Source: Flavihumibacter cheonanensis
GTDB taxonomy: Bacteria > Bacteroidota > Bacteroidia > Chitinophagales > Chitinophagaceae
NCBI RefSeq assembly: GCF_022352215.1
Contig: NZ_JAKRWF010000002.1
Location: 620,001 to 684,000 of the forward strand
DNA: 64,000 nucleotides
Reading direction: 5' to 3'
Of the stretch, positions 9,146 to 16,946 are shown one piece after another. The number at the start of each line of letters is the position of its first letter. Positions within the stretch are counted from its first letter, which is position 1. Both the position numbers and the translations under genes were made by a program. The notes beneath the pieces are model-generated. The model ran no database searches and was not told where the DNA came from. It saw only the letters and a program-made list of their open reading frames with translations.

Positions 9146-10234
9146 ATGGCAAAACATAGTGTATGGCTAGCAGGATTGCTGCTGTTTTTTATTGAACTAC
9201 CTGCCCAATCGCTTCAAGCCGGTTTTGATAAGGCAGAATATGAGGAGTTGCTAAAAGTTTCAGTTCGAACAGCAAAGGCAAAAGCCTATGCCGATACTTT
9301 CCCGGAGCCTCAGCGTTTTCAGATGGTATATGAATCGCCTGTGATGGGATTGGAAAATCTTTGGGATTTATGGACAGACAACAATGGGCAGGCGGTGATC
9401 AGTGTAAGAGGTACCACCACCAATATGGATAGCTGGCTTGCGAATATTTATGCAGCCATGGTTCCTGCCAGGGGCGCGCTCCAGTTGGAGGAAGGATATA
9501 ATTTTGATTACCAGTTGGCCTCACATCCCCAGGCGGCCGTTCATGTGGGCTGGTTGCTGGCAACCGGCTACCTGGTCCGGGATATCTTACCAAAACTTGA
9601 TTCAACCTACCGGTCGGGTACTAAAAATATCCTGATTATGGGGCATAGCCAGGGGGGAGGAATTGCGTATCTGCTGACGGCCCATTTATACAGTTTGCAA
9701 CAATCGGGGAAATTACCGGCGGATATACGTTTTAAAACCTACTGCAGTGCCGGACCAAAACCTGGTAATCTGTATTTCGCGTATGATTATGAAGCCATGA
9801 CCTATGGGGGATGGGCATTTAATGTGGTGAATGCGGCCGACTGGGTGCCGGAGGTTCCACTTTCTATACAAACGATCCAGGATTTCAACACAACTAATCC
9901 TTTTACCAATGCCAAATCCCTGATCAGGAAGCAGAAATTTCCGGATAAACTGGTCTTGAAATATGTTTACAACCGGCTGAGTAAGCCTAGCATTCGGGCG
10001 CAGCGGAATTACCAGAAATACCTGGGTAAACATACTTCCAAAATAGTAGGAAAAAAATTGAATGGATTCCAGGCTCCAGGATATTATAATTCAAATCATT
10101 ACGTTCGAACAGGTACTACTATCGTATTGCATCCGGATGAAGAATACAGGGCGCGCTGGCAGGATAGTGAAACGGATATGTTTGTGCATCACCTGCACAG
10201 CCCTTATCTTTTCCTGCTACATAAACTTCCTTGA
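9146..10234 (+). CDS. Secreted lipase-like alpha/beta hydrolase (class 3 lipase family)
   Basis: This predicted esterase/lipase is 362 residues from the chosen ATG at 9146. That start directly follows the META gene stop and gives a good signal peptide (MAKHSVWLAGLLLFFIELPAQS); an earlier in-frame ATG lies inside the previous gene. The nucleophile elbow is GHSQG with serine at residue 168, after a lipase-3-like segment 'AVISVRGTTTNMDSWLANIY'. The substrate is unknown. It probably acts in the periplasm or outside the cell. Confidence 0.83.
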   Translation: MAKHSVWLAGLLLFFIELPAQSLQAGFDKAEYEELLKVSVRTAKAKAYADTFPEPQRFQMVYESPVMGLENLWDLWTDNNGQAVISVRGTTTNMDSWLANIYAAMVPARGALQLEEGYNFDYQLASHPQAAVHVGWLLATGYLVRDILPKLDSTYRSGTKNILIMGHSQGGGIAYLLTAHLYSLQQSGKLPADIRFKTYCSAGPKPGNLYFAYDYEAMTYGGWAFNVVNAADWVPEVPLSIQTIQDFNTTNPFTNAKSLIRKQKFPDKLVLKYVYNRLSKPSIRAQRNYQKYLGKHTSKIVGKKLNGFQAPGYYNSNHYVRTGTTIVLHPDEEYRARWQDSETDMFVHHLHSPYLFLLHKLP

Positions 10235-10238
10235 TTTT

Positions 10239-10260
10239 ACCCGTCGGGTACCCGACGGGT
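10239..10260. repeat. Perfect 22-base palindrome
   Basis: ACCCGTCGGGT at 10239-10249 is followed directly by its exact reverse complement at 10250-10260, with no loop. It begins five bases after the lipase stop. No U-run follows on either strand, so it is not a classic intrinsic terminator. It may still be an mRNA 3'-end hairpin or a protein-binding site. Confidence 0.7.
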
Positions 10261-10277
10261 GGATGGATCGAAAAACC

Positions 10278-10285
10278 TAACTTTG
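10278..10285 (+). promoter_or_regulatory. -7 promoter box of the oxidoreductase beta-subunit gene
   Basis: TAACTTTG is a perfect TAnnTTTG match 16 bases before the ATG, giving a leader of only about ten bases. No clear -33 TTTG is present at 19-20 bases upstream, where the palindrome lies. Confidence 0.55.
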
Positions 10286-10301
10286 CGGATTATTTGAGGA
10301 T

Positions 10302-11345
10302 ATGAGTACAATTGAAGCGGCCCCGGCACCAATACCGGGATTGACACCCAAAGATTTTGCAACAGACCAGGAAGTGCGCTGGTGCCCCGGATGCGGGGAT
10401 TATTCTATCCTGGCCCAGGTGCAGAAAGTGATGCCCGGAATTGGTGTTCCAAGAGAAAATATTGTCATTATCTCCGGCATTGGGTGCAGCAGCCGTTTCC
10501 CCTATTACATGAATACCTATGGAATGCATTCCATTCATGGCAGAGCCACTGCCATTGCGAGTGGATTAAAGGCTACCCGCCCGGAACTGAGTGTTTGGAT
10601 TGTAACCGGAGATGGGGATGGATTGAGTATCGGAGGGAATCATACCATCCATTTGTTGCGCCGCAATTTTGATGTAAATATCCTGCTCTTTAACAACCAG
10701 ATTTACGGTCTGACCAAGGGGCAGTATTCGCCCACTTCGGAGGAGCATAAAATTACCAAGAGTACGCCATTTGGGTCAATTGATCATCCTTTTAACCCAC
10801 TTGCCCTGGCAATGGGTGCGGATGCCAGTTTTGTTGCCCGGAGCATGGATCGTGATCCCAAGCACTTACAGGAAATGCTGATCCGCAGTCATGCACATAA
10901 AGGTTCTTCTTTCCTGGAAATCTACCAGAACTGTAATATTTTCAACGACGGTGCCTTTGAAATTTTTACTGAGAAATCAACCAAACAGGAGCAGGCCCTT
11001 TTCCTGGAACAGGGTAAGCCGCTATTGTTTGGCGCAAATAAAGACAAGGGCATAAAGCTGGATGGATTGAAACCTGTTCTGGTAGACCTGAATGAAGGAT
11101 TCAGTGCCGAGGATTGCTGGATTCATGATGAAAGAGATTTTTACAAAGCCCAGATCCTGGTTCGTCTCTTTGATGATCCCCGGATTGAAGGACATATGCC
11201 AAGGCCATTCGGCGTTTTCTATGAAACGGATCGTGCCTGTTATGAAGATATAATGGCAATGCAGATTGAAGAGGCAATTTCGCTTAAGGGTAGCGGTGAT
11301 CTTGACCGCCTGTTACGTGGTTCAGAAGTTTGGACCATTCAATAA
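10302..11345 (+). CDS. 2-oxoacid:ferredoxin oxidoreductase, beta (TPP-binding) subunit
   Basis: This 347-residue thiamine-pyrophosphate subunit belongs to the enzyme that decarboxylates 2-oxoglutarate or another 2-oxoacid and passes electrons to ferredoxin. Seen are the WCPGCGDYS motif near residue 28, GIGCSSRFPYY, and the TPP/Mg motif GDGDGLSIGGNH ending in FNNQIYGLTKGQ. The length is normal for KorB-type subunits. The alpha subunit gene, usually adjacent, is not next to it: upstream is a lipase and downstream a convergent cupin gene. It has its own promoter, so its partner must be elsewhere in the genome. Confidence 0.92.
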   Translation: MSTIEAAPAPIPGLTPKDFATDQEVRWCPGCGDYSILAQVQKVMPGIGVPRENIVIISGIGCSSRFPYYMNTYGMHSIHGRATAIASGLKATRPELSVWIVTGDGDGLSIGGNHTIHLLRRNFDVNILLFNNQIYGLTKGQYSPTSEEHKITKSTPFGSIDHPFNPLALAMGADASFVARSMDRDPKHLQEMLIRSHAHKGSSFLEIYQNCNIFNDGAFEIFTEKSTKQEQALFLEQGKPLLFGANKDKGIKLDGLKPVLVDLNEGFSAEDCWIHDERDFYKAQILVRLFDDPRIEGHMPRPFGVFYETDRACYEDIMAMQIEEAISLKGSGDLDRLLRGSEVWTIQ

Positions 11346-11644
11346 TCAGTCTATTATATAGTATAAAAAATAAGCCAGCGATGGAAATCGCCGGCCTGTG
11401 CTTACCTCTGAAACCACAAAAAGAAAGAGGTTATATATGGGTTTTCAATAATCTAATTTGGTATGCAAACGGATTGCACACAATAAATAAAGGGAGTAAT
11501 CAATCAGATGGCTTTGTCAGGATAAGGCAAGCTTCGCAACGATACAGAGAAAAGGCAGGGATTGGAGTCGCAGGAATTGGATAATCAGTTAAAATGTCTA
11601 AAAGACTGGTTAAAATTAAAGCCTGAAGCAATACAACGCAAAAA
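11346..11644. other. Intergenic stretch without a recognisable gene
   Basis: About 300 bases lie between the converging oxidoreductase and cupin genes. Apart from the hairpin at 11374-11395, nothing coding or RNA-like was recognised on either strand; the short open frame at its left end has no family resemblance. Confidence 0.6.
11374..11395 (+). terminator. Hairpin after the oxidoreductase gene (possible terminator)
   Basis: GCCAGCGAT and ATCGCCGGC pair over nine positions with one A-C mismatch around a GGAA tetraloop, 28 bases after the stop codon. There is no strong U-run after it, so termination efficiency is uncertain. Confidence 0.5.
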
Positions 11645-12511
11645 TTAATCTGAAAAATTAGCTATTTTCTTTCTTTTGAACGCATACCACCAGTCCGGTA
11701 CTGTTTTTTTCATCAGCGTGTCAATATTTCTCATACCAAACAGGTTCCAGGCGCCATGTAGTTTGCCTTCCAGGGACTGTTGCAAAGCGCGGAGACTCAT
11801 CGCGAAGCCACTCTCCAGGTATTCCATATGATGCCAGTAACCAGCTGGCATGAAGAGTGTATCGCCGTGTTCAAGTACCAGGTCAAATCCGGCTGCTTTT
11901 TTTAGTAGCGGAAACTCCTCCAGGTTCAATTTGGATAAAGCAGGGTCATAATACTTTTCAAAGTTGGCAAAACTCAATACTTCCCAGGGTTTGCGGTAGA
12001 TATACCGATGCTGGTTGTATGGAAACAGCAAAACACGCTTACGGCCAACAAATTGGGTATGCAGAATATGCGACATATCAATATCAAAATGCATATGAGT
12101 AACGGAGCCTTCCCCGCCAACAAACAACATGGGAAATCGCTTCACAAATCCTTTCAGGTATTCATCCGGCCAGGAAAAATCCTCTACTAACTGGGGTGCA
12201 TGGGTAAAGAGATTGAACAGGAAAATGCGTAGTTCAACCGGGCCTTGTTTTACCTGGTCGATGTAATCGCCAAAAAGCATATAATCGTCTGCTGTATTGA
12301 TGGGGGTTCGGGCATCGCTCTTGCTATTATTGTACACTCCTACTTTTATGGAACCCACAGCATCCTTAAAATAATCCCAGTTCCATTTCTGATAAGCAGG
12401 CCATTGATGCGAAAGCTTTTTGATAACAACAGGGATTCCTTTGTTGTAATACAGTTTTTTAAACTCATCCGGGCTGATTGAATCCCAAACATCAACTGAT
12501 TTCAATAACAT
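11645..12511 (-). CDS. Cupin-like (JmjC-type, cupin_8) oxygenase family protein
   Basis: This 288-residue protein resembles Fe(II)/2-oxoglutarate-dependent JmjC-like hydroxylases. The metal-binding motif is visible as HMHFDID (HxD at about residues 142-144) with the distal histidine in 'GDTLFMPAGYWHHMEYL' near residue 228. The N-terminal 'IPVVIKKLSHQWPA' is typical of cupin_8 proteins. The substrate is unknown. It is divergent from the TsaC/YciO-like gene with only 29 bases between starts. Confidence 0.85.
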   Translation of the reverse strand: MLLKSVDVWDSISPDEFKKLYYNKGIPVVIKKLSHQWPAYQKWNWDYFKDAVGSIKVGVYNNSKSDARTPINTADDYMLFGDYIDQVKQGPVELRIFLFNLFTHAPQLVEDFSWPDEYLKGFVKRFPMLFVGGEGSVTHMHFDIDMSHILHTQFVGRKRVLLFPYNQHRYIYRKPWEVLSFANFEKYYDPALSKLNLEEFPLLKKAAGFDLVLEHGDTLFMPAGYWHHMEYLESGFAMSLRALQQSLEGKLHGAWNLFGMRNIDTLMKKTVPDWWYAFKRKKIANFSD

Positions 12512-12540
12512 AGGTCTGGTGTTTCTTCTTAACTTAGAAT

Positions 12541-13155
12541 ATGCTTATTCATGTGCATCCTGATAATCCGCAACCGCGGGCGATCCGGACCATTGTTGAT
12601 ACTTTACGAGAGGGAGGGATCATCATTTATCCAACCGATACGATTTATGGTATTGGTTGTGATATTTTTCAACCTAAAGCGATTGAACGTATCTGCCGGA
12701 TCAAACAGGTCGATCCTGCCAAAGCACAGTTATCCTTTATCTGTTACGACCTGAGTGATCTGAGCCAGTATACCAAATCCATCTCCACGCCGCTGTATCG
12801 TTTGTTGAAAAGTCATTTACCTGGTCCGTATACCTTTATTCTTCCGGCCAGTAAAGAGGTCCCAAAAATATTAAAAAGCCGGAAAGATACCATTGGACTT
12901 CGTGTACCCGATAACAATATAGCCCGTACCATCGTTCGGGAGTTGGGACATCCCATTTTAAGTGCTTCTCTGCCCGGGGAAATGGTAGAAGAATATACCG
13001 ACCCGGAAATGATGCAGAGCAATTTCAGCAAGCTGGTTGATGTAGTGGTAGATGGGGGGATTGGAGGATGGACTCCTTCCACTATCATAGACTGCACACA
13101 GGATCCACCGGAACTGGTTCGCCAGGGAGCAGGAGAATGGTCCGAATCAGATTGA
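12541..13155 (+). CDS. L-threonylcarbamoyladenylate synthase family (Sua5/YciO/YrdC)
   Basis: This 204-residue YrdC-fold protein covers the family core: EGGIIIYPTDTIYGIGCD at 20-38, HLPGPYTFILPAS around 96, and IGLRVPDN near 122. Family members make threonylcarbamoyl-AMP for the tRNA t6A modification. The shortened form and the sequence 'IKQVDPAKAQLSFIC' in place of the usual KxRP...P substrate loop make a YciO-like paralogue possible, so the TsaC assignment is not certain. It converges on rnhB, with the stop codons directly abutting. Confidence 0.85.
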   Translation: MLIHVHPDNPQPRAIRTIVDTLREGGIIIYPTDTIYGIGCDIFQPKAIERICRIKQVDPAKAQLSFICYDLSDLSQYTKSISTPLYRLLKSHLPGPYTFILPASKEVPKILKSRKDTIGLRVPDNNIARTIVRELGHPILSASLPGEMVEEYTDPEMMQSNFSKLVDVVVDGGIGGWTPSTIIDCTQDPPELVRQGAGEWSESD

Positions 13156-13764
13156 TCAGAATAGGGATGGGATCAGTGGATTGATCTGGAAACTTTTACG
13201 ATGGAATTCACAGAGTCCGTATTGCAGAATGGCATCACGATGAACTTTTGTACCATACCCTTTATTTTGTTTCCAGCCGTATTGCGGATAAGAATGATGT
13301 AATTGGTTCATGTGATCATCGCGACAGGTTTTGGCAAGAATGCTTGCGGCAGCTATTGATGCATAGAGGGAATCACCCTTGACAATACAACGGTGAGGAA
13401 TATCCGAAAAAGAACGAAAGCGATTTCCGTCAATGAGCAGAAGTTCCGGTTTTGTGCCCAGGTTCTGAATAGCGAGGTGCATGGCTTTCCAGGTAGCTTG
13501 CAGAATATTGATGCGATCGATCTCTGCTTCTTCCACGGATGCTACAGCCCAGGCCAATGCTTTTTCCTGGATGAATGCACGTAATTCATACCTGTCTTTT
13601 TCCTTTACCTGTTTGGAATCGTTGAGTAAGGGATGATAGAAATCGGAAGGCAGGATAACTGCTGCAGCGAATACCGGGCCGGCATAACAACCCCGTCCGG
13701 CTTCATCTATTCCGGCTTCCAATAATTCCGTCTGGTAGTAGTTTTTAAGCATCTGCAGACTCAA
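13156..13764 (-). CDS. rnhB: Ribonuclease HII
   Basis: This 202-residue enzyme degrades RNA in RNA-DNA hybrids and removes single ribonucleotides from DNA. The active site is visible in AGIDEAGRGCYAGPV (D20, E21) and in LLIDGNRF near residue 112, followed by 'KGDSLYASIAAASILAKTCRD', the signature stretch of type 2 RNase H. The length is normal. It is divergent from the Crp/Fnr gene (53 bases between starts). Confidence 0.97.
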   Translation of the reverse strand: MSLQMLKNYYQTELLEAGIDEAGRGCYAGPVFAAAVILPSDFYHPLLNDSKQVKEKDRYELRAFIQEKALAWAVASVEEAEIDRINILQATWKAMHLAIQNLGTKPELLLIDGNRFRSFSDIPHRCIVKGDSLYASIAAASILAKTCRDDHMNQLHHSYPQYGWKQNKGYGTKVHRDAILQYGLCEFHRKSFQINPLIPSLF

Positions 13765-13817
13765 AAATAGAAAGAATCTTTTGTCGTATTTTTATTGGTT
13801 TACAAAAACTCAGAAAT

Positions 13818-14453
13818 ATGTCAGCAACTGAAATCAGGGAGCATTTTCCAACTTTCGAAAAGGAATTGATCGACGATATAGAAGCAAAAAGTGAAATCCG
13901 CTCTTTTACCGCAGGGGAGCAACTGATGCGCACAGGGCAGTATTTTAAAAGTACCATGCTGATTGTAGAGGGACTCGTAAAAGTGTACCGGGAAGATGAC
14001 CAGGGGAACGAGTTTTTCATGTACTACCTGCAGCCTGGGCAGGCCTGTGCATTGAGTATGGTATGTGCTGTGAAGCAGGAAACCAGCCAGATTATGGCTA
14101 AGGCAGTAAAAGATACCGAGGTGATCAGTATTCCGCTGGCGTATATGGACGAATGGATGGGCAAGTACAAATCCTGGTACCATTTTGTGCTGGAGACCTA
14201 TCGCGCACGGTTTGAAGAACTGCTTGTTACGATTGATCATATTGCGTTCAGGGCGATGGACGAACGGCTTGAATTTTACCTGAAAAAACATGTCCAGACC
14301 CTGGGCTCAAAGATCATCCCCATCAGTCACCAGGAGATTGCGGACGAGCTTAATTCATCCCGTGAAGTGATCTCCCGATTGTTAAAGAAAATGGAACAAT
14401 TGGGCAAGGTGAAGCTGCAGCGAAACTCAATAGAAGTGATTCACCTGAGCTAG
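13818..14453 (+). CDS. Crp/Fnr-family transcriptional regulator of the sulfur operon
   Basis: This 211-residue regulator has a cyclic-nucleotide-binding-type beta-roll at residues 20-120 and a winged helix at 150-205, recognition part 'HQEIADELNSSREVISRLLKKM'. It has three cysteines (residues about 75, 82, and none in an Fnr-like N-terminal cluster), so it is not an FeS Fnr. It lies 80 bases upstream of the persulfide dioxygenase gene, and a Crp/Fnr-type inverted repeat sits in that gap, so it probably controls the sulfur genes. What it senses (persulfide, redox state) is inference. Confidence 0.9.
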   Translation: MSATEIREHFPTFEKELIDDIEAKSEIRSFTAGEQLMRTGQYFKSTMLIVEGLVKVYREDDQGNEFFMYYLQPGQACALSMVCAVKQETSQIMAKAVKDTEVISIPLAYMDEWMGKYKSWYHFVLETYRARFEELLVTIDHIAFRAMDERLEFYLKKHVQTLGSKIIPISHQEIADELNSSREVISRLLKKMEQLGKVKLQRNSIEVIHLS

Positions 14454-14461
14454 TGGAACAA

Positions 14462-14477
14462 TGTGACAAAAGTCATA
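14462..14477 (+). promoter_or_regulatory. Crp/Fnr-type operator in front of the persulfide dioxygenase operon
   Basis: TGTGACAAAAGTCATA has half-sites GTGAC and GTCAT around four bases. Its centre (14469.5) lies 29.5 bases upstream of the -7-like box CAAATTTG at 14499-14506, which differs from TAnnTTTG at one base. There is no -33 TTG, as expected of an activator-dependent promoter with the activator at about -42. The same half-sites at the same distance occur before the SQR gene (34479-34492). Confidence 0.65.
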
Positions 14478-14533
14478 GACCAGGGCTTTAATTAGTATCA
14501 AATTTGTATTCGTAACAGCCAAATTATAGCAAC

Positions 14534-15949
14534 ATGAAAATCGAACAAATATATACGGGATGTCTGGCACAGGGTGCTTATTATATTGAAAGTGCAGGAG
14601 AGGCAGTGGTGATTGATCCGCTTCGCGAAGTAGAACCCTACCTGGAACGTGCAAAAGCAGATGGTGCCAGCATCAAATATGTTTTTGAAACCCATTTCCA
14701 TGCTGATTTTGTAAGCGGTCATATCGATCTGGCAAAGAAAAGCGGAGCCGCGATTGTATACGGACCGAATGCCAATCCCAGTTTTGATGCGTATATCGCT
14801 AAAGACGGGGAAGAATTTAAAGTGGGTAAACTGACTTTCAAAGTTATCCATACACCTGGCCATACGATGGAGAGTACCTGTTATCTGTTAAAAGATGCCC
14901 AGGGAAAACATATCGGACTGTTTTCAGGTGATACCCTGTTTATTGGGGATGTGGGCAGGCCTGATCTGGCGCAAAAAGCAGCACACATGACACAGGAACA
15001 ATTAGCTGAAACACTTTTTGATTCCTTGAGAAACAAGATCATGCCGTTGGCGGATGATATCATCGTATATCCTGCCCATGGTGCCGGCAGTGCCTGTGGA
15101 AAGAATATGAGTAAGGAAACAACGGATACATTGGGCAATCAGAAGAAAACCAATTATGCGTTGAGAGCGGATATGACAAAAGAAGAATTTGTAAAAGAAG
15201 TAACGACCGGCCTAATGCCTCCTCCGGCTTATTTCCCACTGAACGTGATGATGAATAAAGAGGGTTATGATAGCATTGATGAAGTGCTGGAGCGCGGCCA
15301 ACATGCCTTATCACCTGCGGCGTTTGAAGTAGCTGCGAATGAAACGGGTGCTTTGATTTTGGATACCCGTGATCCACAGGTGTTTACAAAAGGATTTGTA
15401 CCTAACTCTATCAATATAGGGATTGACGGAAACTTTGCCCCTTGGGTAGGTGCCCTTGTTCCGGATGTAAAACAGGCGATCCTCCTGGTGGCAGAACCCA
15501 ACCGCGTAGAAGAAGTGGTTACCCGACTGGCCCGTGTGGGTTATGATTATACCATTGGTTTCCTGGAAGGTGGATTTGAAGCCTGGGAGAAAGCAGGTAA
15601 GGAAGTGGATCGTATTAAGTCTATTACTGCTGAAGAACTGGCTGCGATTGCCGCAAAAGAGGATGTACATATCCTGGATGTGCGCAAAAACAGTGAGTAC
15701 CTGAGTGAGCATGTTGAGCATGCGGAGAATGCACCATTGGATTATGTTAATGAAAGCATGCTCAAAGTAGATAAAAACAAAACCTATTATGTGCATTGCG
15801 CAGGAGGATATCGTTCCATGATCTTTAATTCCATTCTGCGTGCAAGAGGATATGATAACCTGATTGATGTAAAAGGTGGATTTAAAGCAATCAAAGAGAG
15901 CGAAAAGTTGAAAGTGACGGAGTATGTGTGTCCGAGTACGTTACTGTGA
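14534..15949 (+). CDS. CstB-like persulfide dioxygenase fused to two rhodanese domains
   Basis: This 471-residue multidomain sulfur enzyme has an N-terminal metallo-beta-lactamase-fold persulfide dioxygenase (residues 1-235) with THFHADFVSGH (H54, H56, D58), TPGHT (H110) and SGDTLF (D133), the ETHE1-type iron site. Residues about 255-350 are a rhodanese-like domain with no cysteine at the active position (AEPNRVEEV). Residues 365-465 are a second rhodanese with the loop CAGGYRS, catalytic C422. This layout matches CstB of Staphylococcus aureus, which turns low-molecular-weight persulfides into thiosulfate. It is the first gene of the sulfur operon. Confidence 0.9.
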   Translation: MKIEQIYTGCLAQGAYYIESAGEAVVIDPLREVEPYLERAKADGASIKYVFETHFHADFVSGHIDLAKKSGAAIVYGPNANPSFDAYIAKDGEEFKVGKLTFKVIHTPGHTMESTCYLLKDAQGKHIGLFSGDTLFIGDVGRPDLAQKAAHMTQEQLAETLFDSLRNKIMPLADDIIVYPAHGAGSACGKNMSKETTDTLGNQKKTNYALRADMTKEEFVKEVTTGLMPPPAYFPLNVMMNKEGYDSIDEVLERGQHALSPAAFEVAANETGALILDTRDPQVFTKGFVPNSINIGIDGNFAPWVGALVPDVKQAILLVAEPNRVEEVVTRLARVGYDYTIGFLEGGFEAWEKAGKEVDRIKSITAEELAAIAAKEDVHILDVRKNSEYLSEHVEHAENAPLDYVNESMLKVDKNKTYYVHCAGGYRSMIFNSILRARGYDNLIDVKGGFKAIKESEKLKVTEYVCPSTLL

Positions 15950-15972
15950 GATGTGAGATGTGAGAAGTGAAA
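15945..15972. repeat. Heptad tandem repeat (TGTGAGA type, four copies)
   Basis: Three copies of TGTGAGA and one AGTGAAA run head to tail and overlap the stop codon of the dioxygenase gene. In another register the unit is ANGTGAR, the same consensus as the three heptads at 18053-18073 at the end of the operon. Confidence 0.75.
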
Positions 15973-15989
15973 TGTAAAAAAGAAAAATT

Positions 15990-16295
15990 ATGATGAATAT
16001 TTTTAAATCAATGTTTGGGCCGGCTGAAGATTTTAAAGCCCTCAAAGAAGCCGGAGCAATTGTGCTGGATGTGAGAACTCCTGGTGAATTTCAATCCGGA
16101 CACGTAAAGGGATCTGTAAACATTCCGCTGGACATCCTCAACAAGCAGTTGAACAGTCTGAAGAAAGAAGGAAAGGCAATCATTGCTGTTTGCCGGTCTG
16201 GAAACAGAAGCGCTATGGCGGTTTCCCAGTTGAAAGCAGCTGGTATTGAAGCGTATAATGGTGGGGCATGGAACAGCTTGCAGGGGAAGTTGTGA
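15990..16295 (+). CDS. Single-domain rhodanese (sulfurtransferase)
   Basis: This 101-residue cytosolic rhodanese has the substrate loop CRSGNRS (catalytic cysteine at about residue 69) and the conserved 'VLDVRTPGEFQSGHVKGSVNIPLD'. It can move sulfane sulfur between persulfide, thiosulfate and thioredoxin-type acceptors. A second ATG lies one codon after the first; either may be used. It is the second gene of the operon, 40 bases after the dioxygenase. Confidence 0.92.
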   Translation: MMNIFKSMFGPAEDFKALKEAGAIVLDVRTPGEFQSGHVKGSVNIPLDILNKQLNSLKKEGKAIIAVCRSGNRSAMAVSQLKAAGIEAYNGGAWNSLQGKL

Positions 16296-16309
16296 GCATG
16301 GAAGAGGGG

Positions 16310-16340
16310 GGAATGGAAAAGGGTGGAATGGAAGAAGGAG
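16310..16340. repeat. Purine-rich direct repeat (GGAATGGA)
   Basis: GGAATGGA at 16310 and again at 16325 belong to two imperfect 15-base units in a purine-only spacer between the rhodanese and the small membrane protein. The octamer is the reverse complement of the main unit of the repeat at 6998-7045. Confidence 0.6.
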
Positions 16341-16359
16341 GATTAAAAAACTAGTAAAA

Positions 16360-16611
16360 ATGGAAAGAGTAGTAAGGGGTTGGAATTTCATGCGGTGGTT
16401 GAGATTGGGTATTGGGGTGTATGCGCTGGTGGCTGCGGTGCAGCAACAGGAATTGATACTTGGCGTTGCAGGAATTTTTCTGACAGCAATGGCAGTGTTT
16501 GGATTCGGATGTTGTGCAGGCGGTTATTGTGCACCTATGCCCAGGAGAAACTCAGGCAATAAGGCTACCGGAACTTCCATCCAATTTGAAGAAGTAAAAT
16601 CAGATAACTAA
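16360..16611 (+). CDS. Small membrane protein, DUF2892/YgaP-like
   Basis: This 83-residue protein has two predicted membrane helices (about 12-28 and 34-52) followed by a short cysteine-rich segment (FGCCAGGYC) and a polar tail. YgaP-type transmembrane segments are normally fused to or beside rhodanese domains and are thought to help sulfur compounds across the membrane. I start it at ATG 16360; an upstream in-frame ATG lies inside the rhodanese gene and the purine repeat. Thioredoxin follows five bases later. Confidence 0.75.
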   Translation: MERVVRGWNFMRWLRLGIGVYALVAAVQQQELILGVAGIFLTAMAVFGFGCCAGGYCAPMPRRNSGNKATGTSIQFEEVKSDN

Positions 16612-16616
16612 GTACC

Positions 16617-16910
16617 ATGAATAAATTTCAGGAACTCATCAATTCTGAGAAACCCGTACTGGTTGACTTTTTTGCAGAATGGTGCGGCCCTTGTAAAATG
16701 ATGGCCCCCATACTCAAAGAAGTGAAAAACAAACTGGGTGATGCGGTTACCATTGTAAAAGTGGACGTGGATAAAAATCCCGATGCGGCCCGTCAGTTTA
16801 ATATTCAGGGAGTACCCACGCTGATGGTTTTTCAAAAGGGAGAAGTCAAATGGCGCCAGAGCGGCGTTGTACAAGCGCGTCAGATAGAACATGTTTTAAG
16901 CTCAGTCTAA
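16617..16910 (+). CDS. Thioredoxin
   Basis: This 97-residue thioredoxin has the canonical active site WCGPC (C23 and C26) and the cis-proline 'QGVPTLMVF'. Lacking a signal peptide, it is cytosolic. Its position between sulfurtransferase and transporter genes suggests it acts as the reductant or acceptor for rhodanese-bound sulfur, not as the general thioredoxin of the cell; that is an inference from context. Confidence 0.95.
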   Translation: MNKFQELINSEKPVLVDFFAEWCGPCKMMAPILKEVKNKLGDAVTIVKVDVDKNPDAARQFNIQGVPTLMVFQKGEVKWRQSGVVQARQIEHVLSSV

Positions 16911-16946
16911 ACAATAAATTCAAATCGTAACTATTAATTGATCTAT

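Noticed and set aside
11330-11584. Short frame at the end of the oxidoreductase gene
   Set aside because: It starts inside the upstream gene, crosses a hairpin, and its translation resembles nothing; probably chance.
16246-16359. Upstream extension of the DUF2892-like gene
   Set aside because: The added residues come from the rhodanese end and a purine repeat; the membrane protein begins naturally at ATG 16360.
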